64,000 nucleotides of DNA from Lamellibrachia columna (GCA_963662155.1 OY759265.1:7543338-7607337), one strand, 5' to 3'; positions 12,352-23,841 are shown, counted from the first letter of the stretch. The notes: a model not told the origin generated them from the sequence alone. Translations and numbers: made by a program.

Positions 12352-12990
12352 ATTGTGTTATTGCAGCTTCAAAGGGTAATCCAATTCTTGGGTTGATTAG
12401 GAGAAGTATAACATACAAGGAAAAAAGCAATTTATCTCTGTATAAACTAATAGTTAGGCCTCATATAGAATACTGTATACAAGCGTGGAGACCATATTAT
12501 AAGAAGGATATAGATACTCTTGAACAAATACAGGGGAGAGCAACTAAAATAATTCCAGAATTGAGAGCCCTTAGTTATGAAGAAAGCCAAAAAGAATGTG
12601 GGTTAACAACCCTAGAAACAAGGAGGTAAAGAGGAGATAAAAGTTTTTAAGATATTAAGTGGGTATGAAAATATTTATAGAAATATTTTTTTCTCACTCA
12701 AGATAGTAGAACTAGAGGTCAATAAGTAGCATTAGTGAAGGATTAGTGTAGATTGGATATCAGGAAGTACTCATTCTCACAGAGGACAATAAGTTAATGG
12801 AACACATTATCTACAGATTGTGTAACTGCTAGCAGCGTGAATATGTTTAAAAACAAGGTTGACACATATCTCAGGAGGGTGGGTTACGCATAAATGAAAA
12901 ATGTTGGACTCTCAATAAGCCAATGGCTTCCTTGTCCACTTGCCATCTGGGCCTTTGGCTTGGACGGCAATCTTGTTAAATCTTGTTAAA
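12352..12990 (+). mobile_element. LINE family A, 5'-truncated 3' end
   Basis: This is the 3' end of a CR1/L2-like non-LTR retrotransposon ORF2, downstream of the catalytic core. It encodes the conserved C-terminal reverse transcriptase region: IAASKGN, ILGLIRR, then IVRPHIEYCIQAWRPY, KKDIDTLEQIQGRATK and GLTTLETRR. The frame breaks near 12629 and several stops follow, so the copy is dead. The non-coding 3' end has the family block ataagccaatggcttccttg and terminates in two copies of the 10-bp tail unit tcttgttaaa. The other family A copies in the window align over the same region. Assignment to CR1/L2 rather than a neighbouring clade is from motif memory, not a tree. Confidence 0.88.
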
Positions 12991-13160
12991 ATTACATTTA
13001 TATATATATATATATATTTTAAAAACTAGCCACATGTGTCTGTGCATGCATATGACATGTGCATGTATGCAAATGTATATATGTACATTTTTGTATGAAT
13101 GTATGTATATACATATATATGCATGTACATGATATGCTACTGTCCGTGCAAAACCAGGAC
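12991..13160. repeat. AT and TATG-rich simple sequence
   Basis: A (TA)n run near 13000-13018 directly follows the LINE tail, then degenerate atgtatgtatatac-type sequence. Confidence 0.7.
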
Positions 13161-13164
13161 CGAT

Positions 13165-13300
13165 AATATATGATCCATCATCATCAATCAAAAAAAGGTG
13201 CAGTCCTTAGGACTGCTCAAATCGCTTTACACTTCACCCCCTGGCAGACCTGTTCATTCCAAGGTCATTTTAACTTCTCTGGGAAGCATATCACAGGAGT
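13165..13300 (-). mobile_element. SINE 3' end, 5'-truncated
   Basis: Matches 31795-31925: cagtccttaggactgctcaaa, then ttacacttcaccccctggca, gacctgttc and acttctctgggaa. On the minus strand it ends in an A/T-rich tail followed by repeated gat triplets (13165-13197), typical of a SINE or LINE tail. The tRNA-like head seen at 32.0 kb is missing here. Confidence 0.65.
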
Positions 13301-13730
13301 TACTGCCTAATGACTGATCAGATTCTGCAGTGATATTGGATAATGGTAACAGACTATGCAGTGTCGCGATACTATATTACTGAATGCATGCATGTATGTG
13401 AAATACAACTATACTGTGTTGTGCAGTATGTCTCTATGTATATACTTATGGACATGTTATAAATGTACATATACACAAACATATTTGTATCCATGTATTT
13501 ATGCATCAAGCATACACTCATGCAATAAACACACACTCTACACAACCCACAGACAACACACTATTAAAACAGGAGCTGGTAATCAGAAAGGTGGGAAGGT
13601 GGATAAGCCCTGTGCTCTTTAGTGATAAATCATACAAAATTATTAGTATGGGGAATTGCTACCCAGTGAAGTGTTGCACAGCTACAGCGGGTGCCTGGCT
13701 GCTAGCCACTACTATGCACAGCGAAAATAT
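13301..13730. other. no feature recognised
   Basis: Unique AT-rich sequence with short overlapping frames. Nothing supported. Confidence 0.45.
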
Positions 13731-13732
13731 GG

Positions 13733-13793
13733 ATGTGCGTGTGTGTGCGTGCGTGCGTGCATGCATGCATGCGTGCGTGCGTGCATGCATGTG
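13733..13793. repeat. GTGC/ATGC microsatellite
   Basis: Imperfect (gtgc)n and (atgc)n run with self-complementary gcatgc blocks. Confidence 0.85.
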
Positions 13794-14029
13794 TTTATAT
13801 CATCACAATCTATGTTATGTCTCAATTGGCCTTGTACTACAAATGTCAGCAACAGATTTTCTAAAAAAAATGTTTTACTTGTCTTGGTTTTGCTTTATAT
13901 AAAAAACAGTTATTTCTATGGGTCTATGTTTTATTTTCCCAGCCCAATTTAATATAACTTTTTAAATTCCAGCTGACAAAAAGTCTTCCCACCCTCATAA
14001 TTAAAGATACTGACACATAGATATGTATG

Positions 14030-14069
14030 CACGCATGCACGAATGCATGCACAAACGCACACGCACAAT

Positions 14070-14154
<85 letters not shown>
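14030..14154. repeat. long (CA)n microsatellite
   Basis: About 38 uninterrupted CA dinucleotides (14077-14152), preceded by degenerate gcatgcac and cgcaca sequence. Long enough to be hypervariable and Z-DNA-prone. Confidence 0.95.
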
Positions 14155-14156
<2 letters not shown>

Positions 14157-14375
14157 CAGTCCCGTACAGCTAGTACTTTGAATCTAATATCACTGGGCAG
14201 GGGCATTTTGTACAGACACACTCCTTCAAACATATTCTACACATACATGACATCACATGCAAACATGCAAACCGAGAAAACCAATTTGTAACAACTCTGT
14301 TCATTAATTACGTATCATATTGACTGGTGGAGCCAGATCGGCAAATTTCAAAAGGGTTCAGACTACAACACAGCT

Positions 14376-14512
14376 GTGTCCCACTGTGTGAGAATTCCTG
14401 GACAAATGCATTTTTCTGGGCGAACGGGCAAATGCATTTTCCTGGGCAAATGCATTTTCCTGGACAAATGTATTTTCCTGGATAAATGCATGTTACTGGG
14501 CACGTGTGTTTT
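14376..14512. repeat. 18-bp degenerate tandem repeat
   Basis: Five to six diverged copies of cctgggcaaatgcatttt. The unit is 3n, so it is open as GKCIFL/DKCIFL, but no gene context exists. Confidence 0.8.
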
Positions 14513-15128
14513 TCTCAATGCAGATCCATCGAACCAGCAGTTATTAATTCAACAGAACAACCAATTGCACGTGATTCTGTTTAAAAATGAATACATTTCT
14601 CTAAAATATAACTGAATCAAATATTGACAAAAACAACATTTTGTAGCTTGTACCCTGTGAAGAATATAATCAATGTCTAAAATTGTCTTAGTCAAATTGA
14701 CTCAAACATTATTTTCATAGCTTGTACACCAAGCAGAATGTGCTCGATTTGACTGAAACATAATTCATGTGTTTAGTCAAACTGATAATATTTCCTAGCT
14801 TGAACCCAAGTATTTTGCACTCAATTTTCACTGACCATGAACAGATGCCATTTGAGCAATAAGTGACCACTTGACCAATTAACAGGCCAGTCTGACTGCA
14901 TGCAGGATAACACAGCTGGCCCATCAGTGTTATCAGTACATATCTTGGAGTAGCAGTCTGTGTAGGTCAAGCACTCCATTTGTAACCCACACACCATGCC
15001 AATCTACATTCTAAAGCAGCCACCACACTTCAGCATGCACAAATGTCAATGTCATTTTGAGGAACTGCGCAGGGAATTATTGCAATGCAATTGCTGAAAC
15101 AGACAGTTGAGAGCAAGATAACTGTTAG
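14513..15128. other. no gene recognised
   Basis: AT-rich sequence. Degenerate direct repeats around tagcttgtacc and tcaaattgactcaaa occur near 14645-14800, too diverged to define a unit. Confidence 0.45.
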
Positions 15129-15335
15129 TTGACCCCCTCCCTTTACTTGACCCCTTCCCCTTTACTTGACCCCCCTCCCCTTACTTGACCTCCCTCCCCT
15201 TACTTGACCCCCCTCCCCTTACTTGACCTCTTCCCCCTTACTTGACCCCTCCCCCTTACCCGACCCCTTCCCCCTTACTTAACTCCCTTCCCCTAATTTG
15301 ACCCCTTCCCCGTTACTTGACCCCCTCCCCCACTG
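15129..15335. repeat. C-rich tandem repeat
   Basis: About 12 copies of a 16-19 bp unit, cttgacccc plus a C/T run ending ccctta. Repeated runs of four or more C mean the plus strand could form an i-motif and the minus strand a G-quadruplex. Unit length varies through the C and T runs. Confidence 0.9.
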
Positions 15336-15525
15336 CACAATTAGTTAGAGGTTAGAGTTAGAGACAAATAATTCATCAAGCAGAAACCTGCATAAAAACA
15401 AAAACAATATTGAGTGTACATAAATACATACTCTATATGTAAGTTTTAAACTCCACACTGTTCAGTTTCATATATCTAAACAAACACAAAACTTGTAGTT
15501 TAACAAAAACTCATATATCACGCAT

Positions 15526-16641
15526 TTGTCCTTTTCCGATCTTATTCACATCCTAGGTTTAAAAATAGCAACTAAAGATTATTATTCAACAGCTAAACAC
15601 TCATTTATCACCTGTGATGCCTCTTATGGAATCACTGGAAACACTCAAAATTGGATCAAATCTTTTCTATCCAACCGCAAACAGAGAGTCTCAGTTAACG
15701 GTGCCATGTCGGACATCACAGATGTCACATCTGGTGTCCCACAGGGTTCAGTTCTAGGACCTGTCCTCTTCTTACTCTACATAAATGACATAAATGGGAA
15801 CATCAAATCTTCTATACGCCTTTTTGCAGATGATAGTATTATATATCGTAAAATTTCTTCCAAAACCGACCATGAAATTCTCCAAACTGACCTTAGCCAA
15901 CTCCAAACATGGTCAGACAAATGGCAAATGGAATTTAATGTATCTAAATGCGTCCACCTTCCAATAACAAACAAAACTAAACCCAGCACACACAAGTACT
16001 CGCTTTCTAGCCAGCCATTATCCACCGTACCCAGCCACTCATACCTCGGAGTAAAATTGGATTCCAAATTAACCTGGACAAATCACGTCACTGACATAAC
16101 TTCAAAATCTTCGAAATGTTTAGGCATGATTAAACGAACTCTTGGCTCATGTAAACCCGAAGTTAAGCAAACAGCGTACAACATGCTAATCCGGCCAAAA
16201 CTTGAGTACTCTTCACCCATATGGAATCCCCACACCTTTTCACAAGTTAAAAGCCTTGAAAGAGTGCAACACTCTGCTGCCAGATTTGTTAAAAATGATT
16301 ACAGACGGAACACAAATCCAGCAGATCTAATTACTGCCCTTGGATGGCCAACCCTCGAACGAAGGCGCATTATCAAACAAGCCACTACCTTCTACAAAAT
16401 TCTAAACAACATTATTGAGATCACCCCCCCTCCGGGCCTACTAACTCGCTCTCGAACCCGTGGACAATACATAGCCCCCAAGTGTCGTATAAATGCAATG
16501 GTCTTTTCATTTTATCCCAGAGCCATTCGCATATGGAATATGATTCCATCAAAAATTACCAACATAAAAAACCCAAAATCATTTCAAGAAGCTATTATGG
16601 AACTCCCTTTCACCACACCTCCTCACTTAAACTGCCTTTAA
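15526..16641 (+). CDS. LINE family B reverse transcriptase, C-terminal part, open
   Basis: A 371-codon frame carrying the distal half of a non-LTR retrotransposon reverse transcriptase, which copies element RNA at a nicked target. Visible parts: SYGITGN and SFLSNRKQR (residues 33-54), motif B SGVPQGSVLGP (69-79) with LYINDI following, catalytic motif C LFADDS (99-104; FADD codons 15823-15834), WQMEFNVSKC, YLGVKLDSKLTW and the C-terminal LIRPKLEYSSPIWNP. The upstream palm motif A and the endonuclease are absent, so the copy is 5'-truncated; LINE similarity starts near 15598 and the first residues are flanking DNA. No stop interrupts it, unlike every other RT copy here, so it inserted fairly recently. 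It cannot act on its own. Confidence 0.88.
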   Translation: MSFSDLIHILGLKIATKDYYSTAKHSFITCDASYGITGNTQNWIKSFLSNRKQRVSVNGAMSDITDVTSGVPQGSVLGPVLFLLYINDINGNIKSSIRLFADDSIIYRKISSKTDHEILQTDLSQLQTWSDKWQMEFNVSKCVHLPITNKTKPSTHKYSLSSQPLSTVPSHSYLGVKLDSKLTWTNHVTDITSKSSKCLGMIKRTLGSCKPEVKQTAYNMLIRPKLEYSSPIWNPHTFSQVKSLERVQHSAARFVKNDYRRNTNPADLITALGWPTLERRRIIKQATTFYKILNNIIEITPPPGLLTRSRTRGQYIAPKCRINAMVFSFYPRAIRIWNMIPSKITNIKNPKSFQEAIMELPFTTPPHLNCL

Positions 16642-16929
16642 AACACAGTGCTCAGCGTAAACTTATCCATGGTGTGGGTATGGAGACTGTCTATGTGTGC
16701 ATGTGGCAAGGCAGCGACAGTATCCATACACACAAACAACCTATTAAACATTTTCGTTAAACATCCTATACATAAAATAAATAAAACTATCAGATAAAAA
16801 CCATTTCAGCAACATTAATGATACTAGTCTTTTAATCGAACGTACCACCCACAGCGCATGCGCACAGTCCACCACAAACTCCTGCGTTAGCCCAAGTTTG
16901 GGCTGTTTGGAGTAAAACCACTTGAGACT
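15598..16929 (+). mobile_element. LINE family B copy 1, 5'-truncated
   Basis: Comprises the reverse transcriptase end plus a 288-bp 3' UTR. The UTR and the last ~200 bp of the ORF match the inverted copy at 51632-52150, and the shared end is at ccacttgagact (16929). No 3' microsatellite tail is seen, unlike family A. Confidence 0.85.
16672..16733 (+). other. 3' UTR stem-loop of LINE family B
   Basis: Arm gtgtgggtatggagactgtc (16672-16691) pairs with gacagtatccatacacac (16716-16733) around a 24-nt loop. The same structure is kept in the second copy (51813-51834 with 51859-51879). Such 3' hairpins can be the reverse transcriptase recognition site in some LINEs; that role is inferred here. Confidence 0.7.
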
Positions 16930-18030
16930 AAGGGGATTTAGCCATGAAGCCAACACCAGTGGTGACGTCTACTGATTACTGCACTAACTATGTGTGACAT
17001 AGTCACTTGTCAATTAGATTAGTTTAGTTACCCACCACATGATGGCAGCACCCAGAGTAATGTAATGTAATTTAGAGAATATGATTAGTGAACTATTATT
17101 GCTATGACTATTTGTCCTGTAATTAGTTGTATTTACCATGTAGGTAGTTTGTCTTATTACTAATAATTCAGTTGTTTAAACATAAATTTTTCCCTAGAGA
17201 CAGGGGTCACATGTGGTCAGTGGAAGGGGCCCTACGCCAGTGGGCCAGGCCTGATTCTACAGTTAATGACAACTCTGTTTTGGTAAGTCCCTAAATGATG
17301 TTTTCTACCTTATTAAGCAATGTCTTCAATTTATAATTGTATCATACTGTGTGGTAGAGAACTGTCCATCTGTTTAGGTCAATGTATTTACTTTATCAGT
17401 TATAATTACTTAGTGGTGACTTTGATTACTAATGTGTGGAAGATCAGGAATAAGTGGTAGTTGGACCAGTGGAATGACAGCTAGGCTAGTCCGGTCTTGC
17501 ACATATGAAATTGACAACATTGTTGACTGTTGAATTTATTATATTAATGTGTTGGAACTATGGTACTTAACTAATGTTGATGTATCATCTTGCACTGGAC
17601 ACTATGATATGCATATAGCTTACTTATCTGGTTTGTATTTGTACAGGCGAACGCAAGTCCTGGCCCACTCCTGATTGTGGTCAGTCGTCTTTTAAGACGT
17701 CTTTTTGTGTCGTCTTTTGGGTTGTCTTTATTATTGCGTTTAATGTCATCTGTTCTTTTACCTTTTATTGTTGTTCTTAACGCTCTTGCTTTTGGTTGTA
17801 TTTTGAACTTTTGTTTGACATTTTATACTTTGATGAGGTACCGAAGTTAGATCAGTAGTGCAAATTGTGCAAGGACTGAGAAACTTGGTTTTGTATAATT
17901 TTAGTAGTTAAACTGTAATAAACGCAATTTTATCTTCAAACTTGCCTTACAGTGGTATATTCTTAATTTAGGCATAAGCTTACCACCCACAGCCTACATA
18001 TGTGTGTGTGTGGTCATGCAGTGCCAGAAG
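16930..18030. other. no gene recognised
   Basis: AT-rich unique sequence. A small inverted repeat gtcttttaagac lies near 17688, and an aataaa motif at about 17920 precedes a short T-rich stretch. An LTR-like origin was considered but no second copy or target duplication was found. Confidence 0.45.
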
Positions 18031-18855
18031 ATTTAACAAGAATTAACAAGATTTAACAAGATCGCCATCCAAGGCAAACGCCCAGATGGCAAGTGGACAA
18101 AGAAGTTTTATTCTGTGTGTAACATGCCTTCCTGAGATATGTGTCAACCTTGTTTTTAAACATATTCACACTGCTAGCAGTTACACAATCTGTAGATAAT
18201 TTGTTCCATTCATTGATTGTCCTCTGTGAGAACGAGTACTTCCTGATATCCAATCTACACTGATCCTTCACTAATGTTACCTCATGTCCTGTAGTTCTAT
18301 TATCTTTCTTGAGTGAGAAAAAATATTTCTATCAATATTATCATACCCAGTCAATATCTTAAAAACTTCAATTTGATCTCCTCTTAACCGCCCTGTCTCT
18401 AGGGTTGTTAAACCACATTGTTCCAGTCGTTCTTCATATCTAAGGTCTCTCAGTTCTGGAATCATTTTAGTTGCTCTGCTCTGTAATCTTTCAAGCGTAT
18501 TTGTAATATTCTATATCCTTCTTACGATATGGTCTCCACGCTTGTATACAGTATTCAAAATGAGGCCTAACTATTGCTTTATACAGATGTATAATTTGTT
18601 TTTTTCTTGTATGTTATATTTGTCTTAATCAACCCAATAGTTTGATTACCCTTTAAAGCTGCAATATCACACTGCTCTGAAACTTTCATATTAGCACTTA
18701 TTGTTACTCCTACGTCCTTTTCTTTTACAGTAGTACCTAGAACAGTATCTCCCATTTTATAGTTTTATAGTTTATCACCATCATTGTTAACCCTTCTCAA
18801 CACTTGTGTCATCTGCAAATTTCAGTATGTTGCTTGTTATATTATCATCCAAGTC
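18031..18855 (-). mobile_element. LINE family A copy with internal deletion
   Basis: The minus-strand copy starts (5') inside the reverse transcriptase core. It retains the catalytic motif FADDT (complement of 18805-18819) preceded by DLDDNITSNILK. It then jumps from a VNNDGDK-like segment to NYKMGDT, so the stretch present in the 25.7-kb copy (QHLQNDLDRL to the NLNV region) is deleted. Downstream blocks (ERLEQCGLTTLETGRLRGDQ, NEWNKLSTDCVTASSVNMFK) are intact in pieces but split by frameshifts. The 3' tail is three atttaacaag units (plus-strand view, 18031-18060). Confidence 0.88.
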
Positions 18856-18879
18856 CTGCAGTCGTGTCACCTGGCAGCA

Positions 18880-19260
18880 TGTTGTCTATCTCCCTCTCGT
18901 CCATCAACATGTTACCTTTCCCTCCCTGTTTCCTGGCTATCTTGCACTCCTGGTGTCTTCGCTCCCGTAGCTTTCCATCCCGTCTCCTTCGCTCCCATCT
19001 CCTTCGCTCCCACCTCTTTTTCACTCCCATCGTTTTCCCTCCTGTCTCCTTCCGCCCTGTCTCTTTATGTCCCGTCTCCTTCCGTCCCATCTCTTTCCAT
19101 CCTGTCACCTTGCCTCCTCTCATCACCTTCCCCCACTTTATCATCCACTGTACCCCCACAAGATCCACTGGCACAACCCATCTTTTCCCTTCCCACAACA
19201 AGCTGCCTCAGTCGTTCCATCTCCACCTCTAGTTCCTTCATCTTCACACATCCCCTAGAC
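18880..19260. repeat. pyrimidine-rich degenerate repeat
   Basis: Irregular repeats of ccatctccttcgctcc and ccgtctccttccgtcc form a C/T-rich strand. Overlapping Ser/Pro-rich frames on both strands are compositional artefacts. Confidence 0.7.
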
Positions 19261-19688
19261 TCAAAACTAAAACTATCAACGCGAACCTCAGCCCAGGACT
19301 TCTCACACCCGGACTTGACGAAGTAATACTAATCCTTATTCTAATCAATATTCCACTCTTTCTGACAATTCACAGTGCTACCTTAATTCTTGAACTGTAA
19401 AAAAAACCTATTTTCACTCACTGACTTCCCTGCCGGAATCCAGGACTAACTTACGCTAAAACACTGCCTTTGACTAAATGTTAACAAAAACTATTTCCTA
19501 AACTATGTCTATAATACGTTTATGTATAATATTATATATGTAATAGTAATACTTATTCTAATCAATATTCCACACTTTTTTTGACAGTTCACTTCACCAA
19601 ATTTAAAACACTACTCCACCAAGATTCTGCCGCCAGTAGTTCTAAGAGCGATGGGCAAGGTACAGGTAAACACGTCCTGGCAAAAATT
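19261..19688. other. no feature recognised
   Basis: Unique AT-rich sequence. tagtaatacttattctaatcaatattccac at about 19545 repeats a stretch near 19325, so there is a short direct duplication about 220 bp apart. Confidence 0.5.
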
Positions 19689-19694
19689 ATAGGT

Positions 19695-20481
19695 CATACA
19701 TGTTAAGTCTCCTGCATTTGCCAGGAGACTCCTGGAAATCCACCAAATCTCCTGGAAAGCAGAACCAATCTCCTGGATTTTCAGTGAAACCAAAACAAAA
19801 TTTTTTTCTATGTTATTTTCCGAACTCGGCATGGCCTAATTGGGTTTTATTTCTGGCTGTCTCGAGTATGTTTTTCTGAGTCAAAATTGACTACCAGTCA
19901 CAGCTTGGCAACGACACCCTGCGTGCACTGCTGTCATGCAAAATCAACACAGACGATCCTTGCTATTCCTTTGTGCCAGAGAAGGATGTTCTTAAGTCGG
20001 CCAACGTTGCGACATGGGATTATGTGAAGGCTTGTGTCTGTTGTGCATGCTCTTTGAGATTGACATGGACGTTATTCTTTTCTGATAGATGTGTGATATA
20101 TGTGTGAGGGTTTTCTTATTAATTATAGGCGTGTGCCTGTCATGCTTGGTAAAGTCACCCTGCATGCTCTATGTGAGATCGACATAGGTGATATTCTTCT
20201 GTGCCAGATGTCTAGAGCTCATGAGTTATTTGTGAATATATATATAATGTGCTTTTGTATCATATATGAACTGTTGGTGATTGGTGATAATAAAACGTGG
20301 TTGTTACTGTCATGGAAAGCATTCTTTTTGTAATATTTTATTCTCTTAGACCCTCCGATTTACATACAAGTCCCTGATTTTCCGAGACTACCCGATTTAA
20401 GTATAAATCCCCATTTTTCTGAGACCCTCCGATTTATGTCTAAATCTCCTGGATTGGCATTTATGAAACTTAACATGTATG
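19695..20481. mobile_element. non-autonomous TIR DNA transposon
   Basis: The ends are inverted repeats: CATACATGTTAAGT perfect over 14 bp, continuing imperfectly for about 40 bp (tgcca and ccaggaga shared). The element is flanked by identical hexamers ataggt at 19689-19694 and 20482-20487, read as the target duplication. Length 787 bp. Repeated ctcctgga and accctccgattta blocks lie just inside the ends (subterminal repeats). No transposase is encoded. The superfamily is not clear from the end sequence. Confidence 0.72.
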
Positions 20482-20487
20482 ATAGGT

Positions 20488-20841
20488 ACACTTATCTACA
20501 TTAAAAACATTTGGGCAGCTGCCACCTCTAAAATTCTCAATAATTTTGTTTCTTGAGAATTCCAGAGGAAGTGAAGAAATAACGATATAGGCTACCCAAG
20601 CAGGATGAATAATGTTCTTTCATTGACAGATTTTCTTATATAATTTCCTTTCTCACTAACGACAATTATCTTAGTCTTAATCCGATAAAAGTTCTGAGCT
20701 GCCGTGTGCTCCAGTATAATGCAATTCTCTCTACCAGTCGGGAGTTGTTCCTGTGTACATTAAATCTGTGCCATTTAAAGGCTCCAGATATGGAGCAGAA
20801 CAACTATGCCTCATAACAGGCTCAACGGACTGGCATATCAC
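20488..20841. other. no feature recognised
   Basis: Unique sequence between a TIR element and a LINE copy. Confidence 0.5.
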
Positions 20842-21301
20842 TTGAAAGAACACAGAGGAGAGCAACTAAAATTATTCAAGAACTGAGAGACCTTAGTTAT
20901 GAAGATTGATTGGATGTGGTTTAACAACCCTAGAGACAGGGTGGTTAAGAGGATATCAAATTGAAGTTTTAAAGATATTGAATGGGTATGAAAGTATTGA
21001 TAGAAATATTTTTTTCTCACTCAAGAAAGATAATAGAACTAAAGTACATGAGGTAACATTAATAAAGGATCAGCATAGATTGGATATCAGGAAGTACTCG
21101 TTCTCACATAGGACAATCAATGAATGGAACAAATCATAGAGAAATTGTGTAACTGCTAGCGATGTGAATATGTTTAAAAACAAGGAGGGTGGATTACACA
21201 GAGTAAAAATGTTGGACTCTCGATAAGCCAATGGCTTCCTTGTCCACTTGGCATCTGGATTGGCATTGCCTTGGATGGCAATCTTGTTAAATCTTGTTAA
21301 A
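20842..21301 (+). mobile_element. LINE family A, short 3' copy
   Basis: Starts at the ERTQRRATKIIQELRDLSY segment and ends in two tcttgttaaa units. Frameshifts and a TAG in the NEWNKS region disable it. Relative to sister copies it lacks the segment encoding VDTYLRR near 21185 (aacaaggagggtggattac). Confidence 0.87.
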
Positions 21302-23050
21302 TATCTGTATGTTCATTAGAACAACACTGAAGTGGCCCAACTGCACTCATTGCATGTTCTCAGAAGACAGCATTCAACAATGCACAGAAGTATTAATCTT
21401 GCTTTTGCAAATCTTTAATCTTGTCTTCTCAAAGCTGTGGGTAGTGGGAATACACCCTATAGTAACTCTCTCGTTCAGACCCCCTTTTTCGTGTCTGTAT
21501 TCATGTTTGCAACCTCGTTTGAGTCGTTTCTCATCCAGAATATGTTTTAACCACCAAGAGTTCACCTGTAATTTTATTGAGGGCTACATTTCGGAGAGCG
21601 AGGCAGGTGGAGGGAAGACCATGCCACTCCTATGGACACATCGCTGAATCTCATCATGTTGCCCTAAAAAGCCCTAACCACTACCAAATTCATCTCCCAC
21701 CTCTCATCACTAATCCTATGTCCCATTACGGCACAGCCAGTATGTTTTTTCTCATTAATTCTCAGTGACTGTCACTACATTTTTCATTTTACTGATCAAG
21801 CTGCTCACGGGACGCACTAATCTCAGAGCGGGATATTCTGCATGCGCGATGATGTACGTGAAAATTATTCTGATAGCATATAGCAACCACCTGTGTCACA
21901 AATCATAAAACACAGAATCTAGCAATTGGAAGCCCTGAGAAGATATCTAAAATTACCATGTCTTCCCTAATGGTTTGACATTTACCGACCGACACTTTCC
22001 ATTTGTGATTCATAGGCCTCCCACTTTTTTGGTTAAAAGAAACCCATATTTCTTACTTGGAATTCTGTATAACACAAAACTATTTGTTGTAGGTTAATGA
22101 ACCTATGGCATTCTGATTCTCATCAAGTGTCACTATCTATGGAGTTAGGAAATTTACACACAATAAAAAAAATTCAAATCCACTACATCAAAAGTGTTTG
22201 TGAATCAACTGCTATAAGTTAGCTATAAGTTTATGCTATGTACTTTATTATGATTTGTCCATTTGAAACAAATCCATATAAAAATGGGATATGACCGTAT
22301 ACCTCCCAAAATCCGAATCCGAAATCTGTATTGCATTTGGATTATGGAATATCTGCATGATGAGACAGGTTGGGAATCAGTCATTCTCACTAGGTAGTAC
22401 ACCAGTTTCTTCTCAAACTAGCGCTCACATTTGGTGTGCATTGTGGGAACTGTAGCCATGTATTCGAGGATGATTAATGCGGTAAGTAGTTCTAGTCAAC
22501 TGAGTGAACTATTTTTGGACAATGGCACACATTTGCCATATATACAGTATATGTAAATAATATCAATATAGATTGTGCACCATTCATTAAAGATCGTTCA
22601 AGGTGCTCATTTGTTTAATACATTTGTAGATTTTTAAACAACAGAGATGCTGACAATTCTCATTCACACATTAAAAATTAATAAAATCTGTTTATGTTGA
22701 TAAGGGTCATCAGTAGTAATTAAGCAATGGTTCAATTATATTTTGAAACACCTCGGAGATTTATGCCAAAGGTGAGTAAAATAATTAATGTTTCAAATCC
22801 ACTAGAAGGCATGCACACTGAAAACAGAAGTGATAGGACAAAATGTCCTGAACCTCTGAAATCAATAGGACATAATGTCCTGACTCGACAAAAACAATCG
22901 GACATTCTACCATGAAAGATGCTCATTGATTTTGGTTGCACTTTGAGACTTGAGCAGTACTAGTAACTAGTTCAGCATACAGCGTGCAAGTCAGTGAAGT
23001 TATAAAGAACAATATTAATCAAAAGGTTTTGCAGTTATTAGGTGAAAAAA
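21302..23050. other. no gene recognised
   Basis: AT-rich sequence with short frames only. Two near-palindromic 15-mers, aggacaaaatgtcct (22835) and aggacataatgtcct (22867), sit 32 bp apart. Diverged gataggaca and atgtccga words recur near 24300, possibly remnants of one old element. Confidence 0.45.
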
Positions 23051-23275
23051 ATTAATTCTTCATTCACATACAATGACATATTGCAATCAGCACCACTTTT
23101 AATGATTTGGCACATTGGTAACAAATTAGATACTAAAACAGAGAGGCACAAAAAAAATCGAGTACAAAGATATCAATCACATGGTCATGGGGGTAAAGAA
23201 ATGTTAGTCTTCACTCACATACAATCACATATTGCACTTTTAATGATTTCGCACATTGGTAACAAATTATATACA
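23051..23275. repeat. direct duplication of about 75 bp
   Basis: attcttcattcacatacaat through ggtaacaaattagatac (about 23051-23125) recurs as gtcttcactcacatacaatc through ggtaacaaattatatac (about 23203-23275), with a small deletion in the second copy. Confidence 0.7.
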
Positions 23276-23841
23276 TGCGCGTGCATGTTTAGACATGTGC
23301 TTCGCATGCCACTTGAAGCCCCTGCACAGCTGCTCATAGAGAGGATAGACATAGTACTATATAGACCAATATTTCACATCCATTGACGTTGCTAGCTGGC
23401 AAGGGCATCCACGAACAACATTTCCAATTGCCCTTGACAAAGATCTGGAGAAAGTCAGCAAGCGAATTTGAAACCTTCAAGATCTAGATTGGCTGAGATC
23501 ACATTACCAAAATCAGTAGAAGAACTGGTATACTGGAGAACTTAAGCCAGAACATCTTGAAAGTGCCTAGTAACTGAAGTATTTCGAGCACACCACCTGG
23601 TAAATAGTGACTGCACTAATGGAGCGCCCCTTGTTGGGCAGTTTTGGCACTAGCAGCACCCCTAGCAGCTAGTGAATTCAAACTTTTTTCGTAAAACATT
23701 TTAAAAACGTCAATTATTGTTGAACTGCCTACTTCAGGGCAAGAAATAGATGACGCATTAGAATGAATTGCAGACACAGCCGAATAACGAGGAGCCGAAC
23801 TACCGAACAAACTGCAGAGTTCGGTAAAAGTTGTGATACTT
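23276..23841. other. no feature recognised
   Basis: Unique sequence with no supported gene or repeat. Confidence 0.5.

Noticed and set aside
16990..17950. Possible solo LTR with an aataaa near 17920
   Set aside because: No second copy, no matching TG...CA ends with a target duplication, no TATA in a convincing place.
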